Assembly (NCBI GenBank): GCA_005883445.1 | Contig: VAZL01000162.1 | Location: 1-5,505, forward strand | Reading direction: 5' to 3' | From: Alphaproteobacteria bacterium | GTDB taxonomy: Bacteria > Pseudomonadota > Alphaproteobacteria > Rhizobiales > Xanthobacteraceae | Length of the DNA stretch: 5,505 nt | Notes under the pieces: generated by a model | What the model was told of the DNA's origin: nothing | Seen by the model: the letters and a program-made list of their open reading frames with translations, nothing else | Database searches by the model: none | Shown: positions 1 to 5,152 of the stretch, piece by piece | Numbering within the stretch: the stretch's first letter is position 1 | How the letters are laid out: each line of letters opens with the position of its first letter | Program-made: the position numbers and the translations under genes

Positions 1-454
1 CGCGTCCCGTGCTGCGGAAGCCGCTGTCGCGGCCGGACAGGTCGGCTTCAAGCCGCGTCGAATGCTCGCGCAAGTTTGCCGAGATCGGATTGTAGACCGT
101 CGTCAACACGATCCCGATCAAGGCGGCGATGACGAGCGCGGGTGTAATGAATTGCCAAGCTGAAATTCCCGCCGCCCGCGCAACGACGAGCTCCAAGCGA
201 CGCGATAAATTCAAATAGCAGAACATCGCGCCGACCAGCACCGCGAAAGGCATCACGCGCTCGGTGATGAAGGGCACGCGAAAGAGCGTGATCTGGGCGA
301 TGAGCAAGGAGGAGACGTCCTTGATATCGGCGGAGCGCCGCAACAATTCGAGGAAATCGATCATTGCGGTCAGCACCAACGTACCCGCGAACACGGCCAG
401 CACCGCCGAGAGGAAGCGCCACCCGAAATATCGCGAGAGTGTGCCGGTGATCAT
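1..454 (-). CDS. lptG: LPS export permease LptG, N-terminal part (cut by left window edge)
   Basis: LptG is one of the two membrane subunits of the inner-membrane ABC transporter LptB2FG, which extracts lipopolysaccharide and drives it across the periplasm to the outer membrane. The first 151 residues are visible. They begin MITGTLSRYFGWRFLSAVLA and contain three hydrophobic segments at about residues 13-33, 57-80 and 98-121, as expected for the N-terminal membrane half of the LptF/LptG family. The segment LELVVARAAGIS (about 87-98) is the conserved cytoplasmic loop region corresponding to SELIVMNAAGM in LptF. The reading frame is open to the window edge, so the periplasmic jellyroll and last three helices lie outside. 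The ATG at 452-454 overlaps the lptF stop as ATGA, so translation is probably coupled. The pairing with LptF makes the assignment to LptG firm. The N-terminal helix present here is the one missing from the neighbouring LptF. Confidence 0.93.
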   Translation of the reverse strand, partial: MITGTLSRYFGWRFLSAVLAVFAGTLVLTAMIDFLELLRRSADIKDVSSLLIAQITLFRVPFITERVMPFAVLVGAMFCYLNLSRRLELVVARAAGISAWQFITPALVIAALIGIVLTTVYNPISANLREHSTRLEADLSGRDSGFRSTGR

Positions 455-1575
455 GGCGCTTGTCCCATGAGGGCATTGGTGCGCCGAGCGACGCGCTCCA
501 TAACCGCGGTGATTGCATTGGCGATGAAGGCCGGAGGCTCGATGATGACCCCGCGCGAAATAGCGATGTAGCCCAGCACGAACGCCGCCATCAGAGCGAG
601 GTAGGGCAGCGCCAAGGCGATCGGGGTGTGCACGCCTGCGATCATGCCGACGAAGCCCAATCCTCGCAGCGCCGCCACGACGCTAATCGCACCCATGAGC
701 GACATCGAGCGACTCTGCCGCGTCGTGCGCGGCGCGCCGAGATAGGCGTAGGTCATCACGACGAAGGCGAGCGGGTAAAGGGGCGCCGTGAGACGGTCGT
801 GAAATTCGGCACGGATTTGATCCGGCTCATCGGAAAACGTCATCGTGGTCAGCGCAGGATCATAAAGCTCCCACAGATATCGTTCACGCACCGAATATTT
901 CAGGCTCTGGTTGCCGTTCGAGAGCCACGACAGGTCGAACCCATAACTGTCGAACAGCACGAGCGCGGGATCGCGTTGGCCGGTCTCATGCCGTTGCACG
1001 CTGCCGTTCTCCAGCACGAGAAACAAGCCGCGCTCGTTTTTTACGATGTCGCCTTGCTCGGCCAGGATGGTTGCTCGTTCCTTCGGATCGCGCTGATCAT
1101 CGATGAGGATGCCGAGCAATTGTCCGTTCGGGCGCCGCTCGCGAATGTGAAGCGCAAGTCTCTCTTCCAATTTGATGAAACGGCCAGGCTGCACGATGTT
1201 GGAGACCAGATCGGCGCGAACTTCGGTCGCCCAGCGCCGCAGTTCGCGCAGTCCCCACGGCGAGACATAGGTGCTGATCGCGGCAACGACCAGCGAGACC
1301 ACGAGCCCGGCGGCCAGGAACGGGCGGAAGAGAACCCATGGCGGCATTCCGGCCGCATTCATCACGATGAGTTCGGAATCGTTGCCCAACTTGTTGAGCA
1401 CGTGCGCCACCGCGATCATCAGCGCGATCGGCGCGATGATCAGGACGAGCAGCGGAATGATGAGGCCGGTGATTCCGATGAAGACGAAAATGCTTTGACC
1501 CTGATTCGTCATCAGGTCGATGTCGCGCAACGCACCGAGCGTGGTGCGGAAAATATAGCGGCCGATGGACCCCAT
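451..1575 (-). CDS. lptF: LPS export permease LptF lacking the first transmembrane helix
   Basis: LptF is the partner of LptG in the LptB2FG lipopolysaccharide extractor of the inner membrane. The protein is 374 residues from ATG 1573-1575, beginning MGSIGRYIFRTTLGA, the usual start in Rhizobiales. A TTG at 1636-1638 would add 21 basic, non-hydrophobic residues and is less likely. The ribosome site is weak (GGGGA, 12 bases upstream). Hydrophobic segments lie at about 29-55, 82-104, 262-280, 293-313 and 318-340, and the periplasmic domain at about 105-255. SELIVMNAAGM (about 67-77) is a family hallmark. The oddity is that RYIFRTTLGA runs directly into LRDIDLMTNQ. In LptG next door and, as I recall, in E. 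coli LptF, 17-18 more residues forming helix 1 lie between these points, so only five of six helices remain. The gene is otherwise full length, open and coupled to lptG. Whether the product works is unclear, because helix 1 borders the LPS entry gate. Confidence 0.92.
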   Translation of the reverse strand: MGSIGRYIFRTTLGALRDIDLMTNQGQSIFVFIGITGLIIPLLVLIIAPIALMIAVAHVLNKLGNDSELIVMNAAGMPPWVLFRPFLAAGLVVSLVVAAISTYVSPWGLRELRRWATEVRADLVSNIVQPGRFIKLEERLALHIRERRPNGQLLGILIDDQRDPKERATILAEQGDIVKNERGLFLVLENGSVQRHETGQRDPALVLFDSYGFDLSWLSNGNQSLKYSVRERYLWELYDPALTTMTFSDEPDQIRAEFHDRLTAPLYPLAFVVMTYAYLGAPRTTRQSRSMSLMGAISVVAALRGLGFVGMIAGVHTPIALALPYLALMAAFVLGYIAISRGVIIEPPAFIANAITAVMERVARRTNALMGQAP

Positions 1576-1698
1576 CCGATTTACGCGTCCCCGCTCGCGA
1601 CAGAAACGTCGGTGCGCCGGGCCCCCGATGCCCGTCAACGGCGCGCCGATGCTATACCCACCCCTTTTTACCCTCTATTTGATCCGGCAACAAAGTGG

Positions 1699-1708
1699 CT
1701 TGGCCAAG
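1699..1708. repeat. 10-bp perfect palindrome in lptF-pepA intergenic region
   Basis: CTTGGCCAAG is self-complementary over all ten bases and sits just upstream of the candidate plus-strand promoter, roughly 125 bases from the lptF start. It could be an operator for a dimeric regulator. A palindrome of this length can also occur by chance in GC-rich DNA, and no regulator is encoded nearby. Confidence 0.3.
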
Positions 1709-1717
1709 GCAAAGCCT

Positions 1718-1745
1718 TTGAGTATGCACAACAAAACGTTAATCT
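1718..1745 (+). promoter_or_regulatory. Candidate sigma-70-type promoter ahead of pepA leader/sRNA
   Basis: TTGAGT (1718-1723) and TAATCT (1740-1745) are separated by 16 bases, in an AT-richer patch of otherwise GC-rich DNA. Each box resembles the housekeeping sigma consensus only partly. The position is supported indirectly: a strong terminator on the same strand at 1898-1921 needs a transcript coming from upstream, and no plus-strand gene lies upstream in this window. Transcription would start near 1752. Confidence 0.35.
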
Positions 1746-1751
1746 AGATCG

Positions 1752-1921
1752 TGTGTCGCGGCGGCCACAGGCGCGGGCGCGGCAAGTCGTTCATAAGCTC
1801 TCAAGGGGTCGGCCGAGGACGAGGTGCTTGGGAGGGCTTCAGCCACGCCCGGCCCCGGCCAACGAGCGGATGTCTTAGCCCTTTCGTGGTGCGGGCAGGG
1901 CGCGGAAAACGCGCCCTTTTT
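1752..1921 (+). ncRNA. Candidate small RNA or attenuated pepA leader, about 170 nt
   Basis: A promoter-like pair at 1718-1745 and an intrinsic terminator ending at 1921 bracket a GC-rich segment without a plausible reading frame. Possible pairings are TCGTT (1787-1791) with AACGA (1861-1865), GGGGTCGG (1805-1812) with CCGGCCCC (1849-1856, one G-U pair), and an apical GGC-TTCA-GCC hairpin near 1835-1844. Together these give a rod-like arm, and the terminator hairpin forms the 3' end. This could be a free-standing sRNA or a leader whose terminator is regulated and allows read-through into pepA, which starts 107 bases after the T-run. I found no SRP RNA, RNase P or tmRNA signature. Assignment to a known RNA family is not possible by eye. 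Confidence 0.4.
1898..1921 (+). terminator. Strong Rho-independent terminator upstream of pepA
   Basis: GGGCGCG (1898-1904), loop GAAAA (1905-1909) and CGCGCCC (1910-1916) form a perfect 7-bp all-GC stem, followed at once by TTTTT (1917-1921). On the minus strand the hairpin is not followed by a T-run, so it acts on plus-strand transcripts. That means it ends an RNA made upstream of pepA, not lptF. The first arm is duplicated exactly at 1775-1782 (GGGCGCGG). Confidence 0.82.
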
Positions 1922-1953
1922 ACGTCTTTACGCGAGTACCCGCAGATAAGTTC

Positions 1954-1980
1954 GCGCAATCGGCGCAAGCTTGATTGCGC
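1954..1980. repeat. 8-bp perfect inverted repeat in the pepA 5' region
   Basis: GCGCAATC (1954-1961) and GATTGCGC (1973-1980) are perfect complements separated by 11 bases that include an AAGCTT palindrome. The repeat ends 48 bases before the pepA start and lies after the terminator. It may be an operator or a hairpin in the pepA leader. There is no following T-run, so it is not a terminator. Confidence 0.5.
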
Positions 1981-2012
1981 CCGCAAAACCGGCTTCCACT
2001 TTGCGGCGAATC

Positions 2013-2020
2013 GAAAGGAA
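2013..2020 (+). promoter_or_regulatory. pepA ribosome binding site
   Basis: GAAAGGAA ends eight bases before the ATG at 2029-2031. It selects this ATG over the in-frame upstream TTG at 1975, which has no comparable site. Confidence 0.7.
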
Positions 2021-2028
2021 AAGCTCTC

Positions 2029-3522
2029 ATGTCCGGCCGCCTGAAGCTTGAATTTGCCCCCTTCGCCACGCCCGCCAAGGGTGTTCTTGTCCTGTTCTGC
2101 GAGGAAGGGGTCAAATTCGGACCCGCCGCGCGCCGTGCGCTCGCGCCGACGGGTGATCTCGTCATGCGGGCGGCCGCAGCCGATCGGTTCAAGGGCAAGA
2201 GCGGGTCGGCGCTCGATCTCGTCGCGCCGCCCGGGCTCGATGTGTCGCGTCTTGTCGTCATCGGTGTCGGCAAGGCCCGCGACCTCAAGGCTCAGGATTT
2301 CGTCAAGCTCGGCGGGGGCGCGATGGGCAAGATCCCGGCGACCGCGAGTGAGGCGACCCTCATCGCCGATCTCCCCGGCGGCGCCATCAGGCCGGAGCGG
2401 GCGGCCGAGCTGGCGCTGGGTGCGCAACTGCGCGCCTATGCCTTCGACCGTTACAAGACCAAACGCAAAGAAGAAGAGGAGAAGGCCGCCAAGCTCAAGG
2501 TCACGATCGCGGTTGCGGGCGTGGCAGCGGCGGAGAAGGCGTTTGCCCCGCGCGCCGCCGTCGCCGATGGCGTCGCAATTGCGCGCGATCTCGTCAATGA
2601 GCCGGCCAACGTACTTTATCCGGAAGAATTCGCCCGCCGCGCCGGCAGCCTGAAAAAACTCGGCGTCGTCGTCGAGGTACTGGGCATCAAGGAGATGAAA
2701 AAGCTCGGCATGAACGCGCTACTCGGCGTTGGACAGGGGTCCGAGCACGAGAGCCGCACGGTCATCATGCGCTGGAACGGCGGCAAGCGCGGCGCCGCAC
2801 CGCTTGCCTTCGTCGGCAAGGGCGTCTGTTTCGATACCGGCGGCATTTCCATCAAGCCCGCGGGCAACATGGAGGACATGAAAGGCGATATGGCAGGAGC
2901 CGCCTGCGTGGTCGGGCTCATGCATGCGCTTGCGGCGCGTAAAGCGAAAGTCAACGCCATCGGAGCCATCGGTATCGTAGAAAACATGGCCGACGGCAAG
3001 GCCCAGCGCCCCGGCGATATCGTCACCACGATGTCGGGGCAAACCATCGAGATCATCAATACCGACGCCGAGGGCCGGCTCGTGCTCTCCGACGTGCTCC
3101 ACTACGTGAACAAGCATTTCAAGCCGAAGTTCATGATCGATCTCGCGACCTTGACGGGCGCGATCATCGTCGCGCTGGGGCAGGAATATGCCGGATTGTT
3201 CGCCAATGACGACAAGCTCGCCGAACGGCTCGTCAAAGTCGGCAACGAAATCGGCGAGCGGGTATGGCGGATGCCGCTTGGGCCGGAATACGACAAGATG
3301 ATCGATTCGAAATTCGCGGACATGAAGAATACCGGTGGGCGCCATGGCGGCGCCATTACGGCGGCGCAACTGTTGCAGCGCTTCGTCGACAAGACCCCGT
3401 GGGCGCACCTGGACATCGCCGGCACCGCCATGGGCTCGCCGCAGACCGAGATCAACCGGAGCTGGGGCTCAGGCTTCGGCGTGCGGCTGTTGGACCGGCT
3501 GGTTGCCGAGTACTACGAGTGA
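2029..3522 (+). CDS. pepA: Leucyl aminopeptidase (cytosol aminopeptidase, peptidase family M17)
   Basis: PepA is a cytoplasmic hexameric two-metal aminopeptidase that removes N-terminal residues from peptides during protein turnover. In E. coli it is also a DNA-binding accessory factor. The protein has 497 residues, the normal family length. The N-terminal domain covers about 1-165 and the catalytic domain about 170-497. All metal ligands and catalytic residues are present with the spacing known from E. coli PepA: K264, D269, D287, D346 and E348 for metals, and K276 and R350 for catalysis. The M17 signature NTDAEGRL is at 344-351. The ATG at 2029 is chosen because GAAAGGAA precedes it and the protein then starts MSGRLKLEFAPF, as in relatives. 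holC follows after 49 bases on the same strand, so the two are probably cotranscribed. The upstream terminator at 1898-1921 suggests possible attenuation. Nothing is missing or broken. Confidence 0.98.
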   Translation: MSGRLKLEFAPFATPAKGVLVLFCEEGVKFGPAARRALAPTGDLVMRAAAADRFKGKSGSALDLVAPPGLDVSRLVVIGVGKARDLKAQDFVKLGGGAMGKIPATASEATLIADLPGGAIRPERAAELALGAQLRAYAFDRYKTKRKEEEEKAAKLKVTIAVAGVAAAEKAFAPRAAVADGVAIARDLVNEPANVLYPEEFARRAGSLKKLGVVVEVLGIKEMKKLGMNALLGVGQGSEHESRTVIMRWNGGKRGAAPLAFVGKGVCFDTGGISIKPAGNMEDMKGDMAGAACVVGLMHALAARKAKVNAIGAIGIVENMADGKAQRPGDIVTTMSGQTIEIINTDAEGRLVLSDVLHYVNKHFKPKFMIDLATLTGAIIVALGQEYAGLFANDDKLAERLVKVGNEIGERVWRMPLGPEYDKMIDSKFADMKNTGGRHGGAITAAQLLQRFVDKTPWAHLDIAGTAMGSPQTEINRSWGSGFGVRLLDRLVAEYYE

Positions 3523-3571
3523 GTCCGGGGCCGGGAGGGCGGACGCAGGCGCGAGCGAGGGCGCAATCGCC

Positions 3572-4024
3572 ATGACGGAAATCGTGTTTTACCAGTTGCA
3601 GCGCCAACCGCTCGAGCGTGTGCTTCCCACGCTGATCGAAAAATCCCTCGAACGCGGCTGGCGCGTGATCGTGCAGGCGGCTTCGGAAGAACGGGTCGAG
3701 GCACTCGACGCGCAGTTGTGGATCTTCCGGGACGACAGCTTCCTCCCGCATGGGACTTGGCGCGAGGCTGAGGCGAGCGAGCAGCCGATCCTGCTCACGC
3801 TCGATGGCGATAACCCGAATGGTGCGGCGGTGCGCTTTCTGATCGACGGCGCGCCGATGCCTACGGATGCCGACGCTTATCGGCGCATCGTGCTCATCGT
3901 TGACGGCGAGGATCCCGACGCGGTCGAGGCCGCGCGCGCGCGCTGGAGCGAGGGCAAGGCGAAGGGCCTCGATGTCACCTATTGGCGGCCGGACGAGGAG
4001 GGACGCTGGCAGCGATTGGGATGA
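3572..4024 (+). CDS. holC: DNA polymerase III chi subunit
   Basis: HolC (chi) is the small clamp-loader accessory subunit that links the DNA polymerase III holoenzyme to single-strand binding protein. The predicted product has 150 residues, close to the usual 140-150. It starts MTEIVFYQLQ and shows the family features: the amphipathic segment LPTLIEKSLERGWRVIVQA (18-36), the hallmark LWIFRDDSFLPHGT (about 49-62), PILLT (about 72-76), NGAAVRFLIDG (about 83-93) and a final DVTYWRPDEEGRW stretch. I chose the ATG at 3572 because the conserved N-terminus begins here. A moderate GAGGG lies about 12 bases upstream. The gene follows pepA by 49 bases, the same order as in E. coli, where holC lies directly downstream of pepA. 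No partner psi gene is visible, as usual for alphaproteobacteria. Confidence 0.94.
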   Translation: MTEIVFYQLQRQPLERVLPTLIEKSLERGWRVIVQAASEERVEALDAQLWIFRDDSFLPHGTWREAEASEQPILLTLDGDNPNGAAVRFLIDGAPMPTDADAYRRIVLIVDGEDPDAVEAARARWSEGKAKGLDVTYWRPDEEGRWQRLG

Positions 4025-4057
4025 GTTGCATCGAGCGCTCGCTGCTGACGCTGCGGC

Positions 4058-4116
4058 GCAATGGCCGCGAAACCTACGGTGCTGCGGCGTGTTCGGGCGT
4101 GCAGTAGCGCCATTGC
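4058..4116. repeat. Nested inverted repeat downstream of holC
   Basis: GCAATGGC (4058-4065) is complementary to GCCATTGC (4109-4116). Inside it, GCCGC (4064-4068) can pair with GCGGC (4084-4088). There is no T-run after it, so it is not an obvious intrinsic terminator. It could stabilise the 3' end of the pepA-holC message. The 157 bases between holC and the next gene hold nothing else that I can support. Confidence 0.3.
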
Positions 4117-4181
4117 CGTCATTGCCGAAATGTTGGAATATCGCCGCTGGCAGCCGATCCGCGCAGAGGGGAACAACGCGT

Positions 4182-4373
4182 ATGTCTCTGCTCATCGTCT
4201 ATGTGGTGTTGGTGATAGCGGGCGATCTCGTTGCCTATCTCCTTGGGCTCGTCATTGAACGAGAGGTGCCGGCGGCAAGCCTGCCGGCCTTCCTGGCGAT
4301 GTATTTTTTGTTCCTCTGGGTCGCCTGGGTCATCGCGGTGCGAATCACGCAGCCGAGGGCGCGGCCTCAATAA
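4182..4373 (+). CDS. Small two-helix membrane protein of unknown function
   Basis: The predicted product has 63 residues, starting MSLLIVYVVLVIAGDLVAYL. Two hydrophobic segments, at about residues 3-24 and 33-54, are joined by a short charged loop (IEREVP, about 25-30). The tail is basic and proline-rich (TQPRARPQ), suggesting a helical hairpin in the inner membrane with no extended soluble domain. AGAGGGGAA lies about nine bases before the ATG and supports this start. I recognise only a general likeness to short hypothetical membrane proteins of Rhizobiales and assign no function. It lies 157 bases after holC and 170 bases before the lipoprotein gene, on the same strand, so it may be a separate transcript or the tail of the pepA-holC operon. 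The hydrophobic pattern and ribosome site argue that it is real. Confidence 0.65.
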   Translation: MSLLIVYVVLVIAGDLVAYLLGLVIEREVPAASLPAFLAMYFLFLWVAWVIAVRITQPRARPQ

Positions 4374-4441
4374 GCTTCGGTCTCAGCGTGACGCTTCCAC
4401 CACCCCCATTGGGATGCGTGAACGTCCCGGCAACGGCACGC

Positions 4442-4460
4442 TAGGCGGGAAAAACGCCTA
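4442..4460. repeat. Short hairpin between small membrane protein and lipoprotein gene
   Basis: TAGGCG (4442-4447), loop GGAAAAA and CGCCTA (4455-4460) form a perfect 6-bp stem with an A-rich loop. The following bases are TTGATCAAGG, so there is no T-run, and termination would be weak at best. The remainder of 4374-4543 has no gene that I can support. Confidence 0.4.
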
Positions 4461-4490
4461 TTGATCAAGGTCATGGTGCTGACGCACAAT
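4461..4490 (+). promoter_or_regulatory. Weak candidate promoter for the lipoprotein gene
   Basis: TTGATC (4461-4466) and CACAAT (4485-4490) are 18 bases apart, each matching four of six consensus positions. They lie just after the 4442-4460 hairpin and about 53 bases before the lipoprotein start. The match is modest and could be chance. Confidence 0.25.
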
Positions 4491-4543
4491 CTCGGCGGCT
4501 GGGCGCGTCGGTCGAGGCCGATTGTCGAGGCAGGACCGTAGCG

Positions 4544-4867
4544 ATGCAACGACTGAACCAAATCGTGCTGCGCATGATCGCGATGGCTACGCTCGCGTGC
4601 GCGATGGCGGCGTGCTCGTCCGATCTAAGCCTGAGCGGCGTCACGCTTGTTCCCAAACCTGAAACGTTGCTGCGCAAGCCGGATTGGGCGACCTTTTCCG
4701 GGGGCAAGAACGACGAGCTGCGGCCGGTGACGGCAGCTGATCTCGTGAGCGCCGAGGGGCAATGCGATAGCGGAGCCGGGCAAGCTGCGGCCGATCCGAC
4801 TGCGGCGGGGGGCTCCGTCGCCGGCGGCATCGCGCTGCGGATGACGGAATGCGACGTGGTGCTGTGA
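4544..4867 (+). CDS. Putative lipoprotein, N-terminal part of a split BamE-like protein
   Basis: The predicted product has 107 residues. It begins with a signal peptide (basic start, hydrophobic core about 7-23) and a lipoprotein-type cysteine at about residue 24 (AMAACSS). Position -3 of the lipobox is Met, which is atypical. AGGA lies eight bases before the ATG. The mature part begins SSDLSLSGVTLVPKPETLLR and ends GGIALRMTECDVVL. The last stretch resembles the first helix of BamE/SmpA-like domains (G-x-T-xx-DVV). From memory, Rhizobiales homologues continue here through an RRxGxPDxV-type segment into LTYxRGPxPGIYRF; here a stop follows instead. That missing ending is found in the next, overlapping reading frame. 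I infer an internal deletion of roughly 20 codons with a frameshift. The remaining product may still be exported and lipid-anchored but would lack most of its folded domain. Confidence 0.65.
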   Translation: MQRLNQIVLRMIAMATLACAMAACSSDLSLSGVTLVPKPETLLRKPDWATFSGGKNDELRPVTAADLVSAEGQCDSGAGQAAADPTAAGGSVAGGIALRMTECDVVL

Positions 4868-5010
4868 CGCTCACCTATCTTCGCGGGCCTTGGCCGGGGA
4901 TTTATCGCTTCACGGGCGGGCGCTTGGTATCGATTGAGCGCGCCCCGGGTCCACCGCCCGCGCCGGCGAAAGCGCCGAAGGCAAGCACGAAGAAACCAGC
5001 CGGCACCTGA
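4864..5010 (+). CDS. C-terminal fragment of the split BamE-like lipoprotein (overlapping small reading frame)
   Basis: Read from GTG 4864-4866, which overlaps the previous stop as GTGA, this frame gives 48 residues. It starts VTLTYLRGPWPGIYRFTGGR and continues with LVSIERAP and a Pro/Ala/Lys-rich tail ending KKPAGT. The pattern of a beta-strand, PGIYRF, a GRL turn and a basic disordered tail is what I expect at the C-terminus of the lipoprotein whose N-terminal part precedes it. The conserved protein pattern suggests recent coding selection rather than chance. Two readings are possible: a decayed 3' part of a frameshifted gene (favoured), or a separate peptide translated by coupling through the GTGA overlap. 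It has no ribosome site of its own and no signal peptide. Confidence 0.45.
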   Translation: MTLTYLRGPWPGIYRFTGGRLVSIERAPGPPPAPAKAPKASTKKPAGT

Positions 5011-5036
5011 TCGAGCTTCAGAGGTCAAGCATCAAG

Positions 5037-5086
5037 ACGCAACCTGGGGCGCGGGCGGCAGGCGGCCGCAATGCTGCCGGTTGCGT
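5037..5086 (+). other. Long hairpin downstream of the lipoprotein locus
   Basis: ACGCAACC (5037-5044) pairs with GGTTGCGT (5079-5086), and inside it GGCAG (5057-5061) pairs with CTGCC (5074-5078). The right arm is a continuous 13 bases, while the left arm carries a 12-base bulge. There is no T-run downstream. It may be a weak or Rho-assisted terminator for the lipoprotein transcript, or a leader element of the cyclase gene that starts at 5153. Confidence 0.35.
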
Positions 5087-5141
5087 ATCGTCATCGGCGG
5101 CGCCAATCTTGCGCCGGGCGGACCGGAGCGGCCGCCAGGAT

Positions 5142-5146
5142 GGAGG
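5142..5146 (+). promoter_or_regulatory. Ribosome binding site of the cyclase-family gene
   Basis: GGAGG with a six-base spacer precedes the ATG at 5153. It is the strongest Shine-Dalgarno in the window and fixes this start over the out-of-frame ATG at 5140. Confidence 0.8.
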
Positions 5147-5152
5147 TTCGGC

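Larger units (their letters stand above)
1576..2028. other. Divergent intergenic region between lptF and pepA
   Basis: These 453 bases hold no convincing protein gene. From left to right they contain a presumed lptFG promoter zone on the minus strand (no confident -35/-10 pair found), a 10-base perfect palindrome CTTGGCCAAG at 1699-1708, a candidate plus-strand promoter at 1718-1745, a GC-rich stretch with potential RNA structure (1752-1897), a strong plus-strand terminator at 1898-1921, an inverted repeat at 1954-1980, and the pepA ribosome binding site. Reading frames crossing the region are arginine-rich and lack family resemblance, so I treat them as chance openings. Confidence 0.7.

Noticed and set aside
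1576..1638. Upstream TTG extension of lptF by 21 codons
   Set aside because: The added residues are basic and not conserved-looking, while ATG 1573-1575 gives the typical LptF start. The extension also does not supply the missing helix.
460..1878. 472-codon open frame on the plus strand, opposite lptF
   Set aside because: It lies fully antisense to the well-supported lptF, and its product is rich in His, Arg and Asp with no domain pattern. Such frames arise from codon bias in GC-rich genes.
1975..2028. Upstream TTG extension of pepA by 18 codons
   Set aside because: The start at 2029 has a good ribosome site and gives the usual PepA N-terminus; the extension overlaps the 1954-1980 inverted repeat.
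2719..3408. 229-codon minus-strand frame opposite pepA
   Set aside because: pepA on the other strand has all catalytic motifs. The antisense product has no family features.
4021..4107. 28-codon frame whose ATG overlaps the holC stop (ATGA)
   Set aside because: The overlap is suggestive of coupling, but the product has no hydrophobic or domain pattern and the region is better explained as an untranslated 3' end with inverted repeats.
4111..4127. Direct repeat CATTGCCG twice at 9-base spacing
   Set aside because: Two copies only, short and without further units, so not a CRISPR or iteron array.
3452..4195. 247-codon minus-strand frame opposite holC
   Set aside because: It overlaps the end of pepA and all of holC, both clearly coding on the plus strand.
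4442..4460. Hairpin as an intrinsic terminator
   Set aside because: The stem is only 6 bp and is followed by TTGATCAAGG rather than a T-run.
4471..5028. 185-codon minus-strand frame opposite the lipoprotein locus
   Set aside because: The plus strand here encodes a signal peptide, a lipoprotein cysteine and the PGIYRF-type C-terminus. The antisense product is Arg/Ala/Pro-rich without recognisable motifs.
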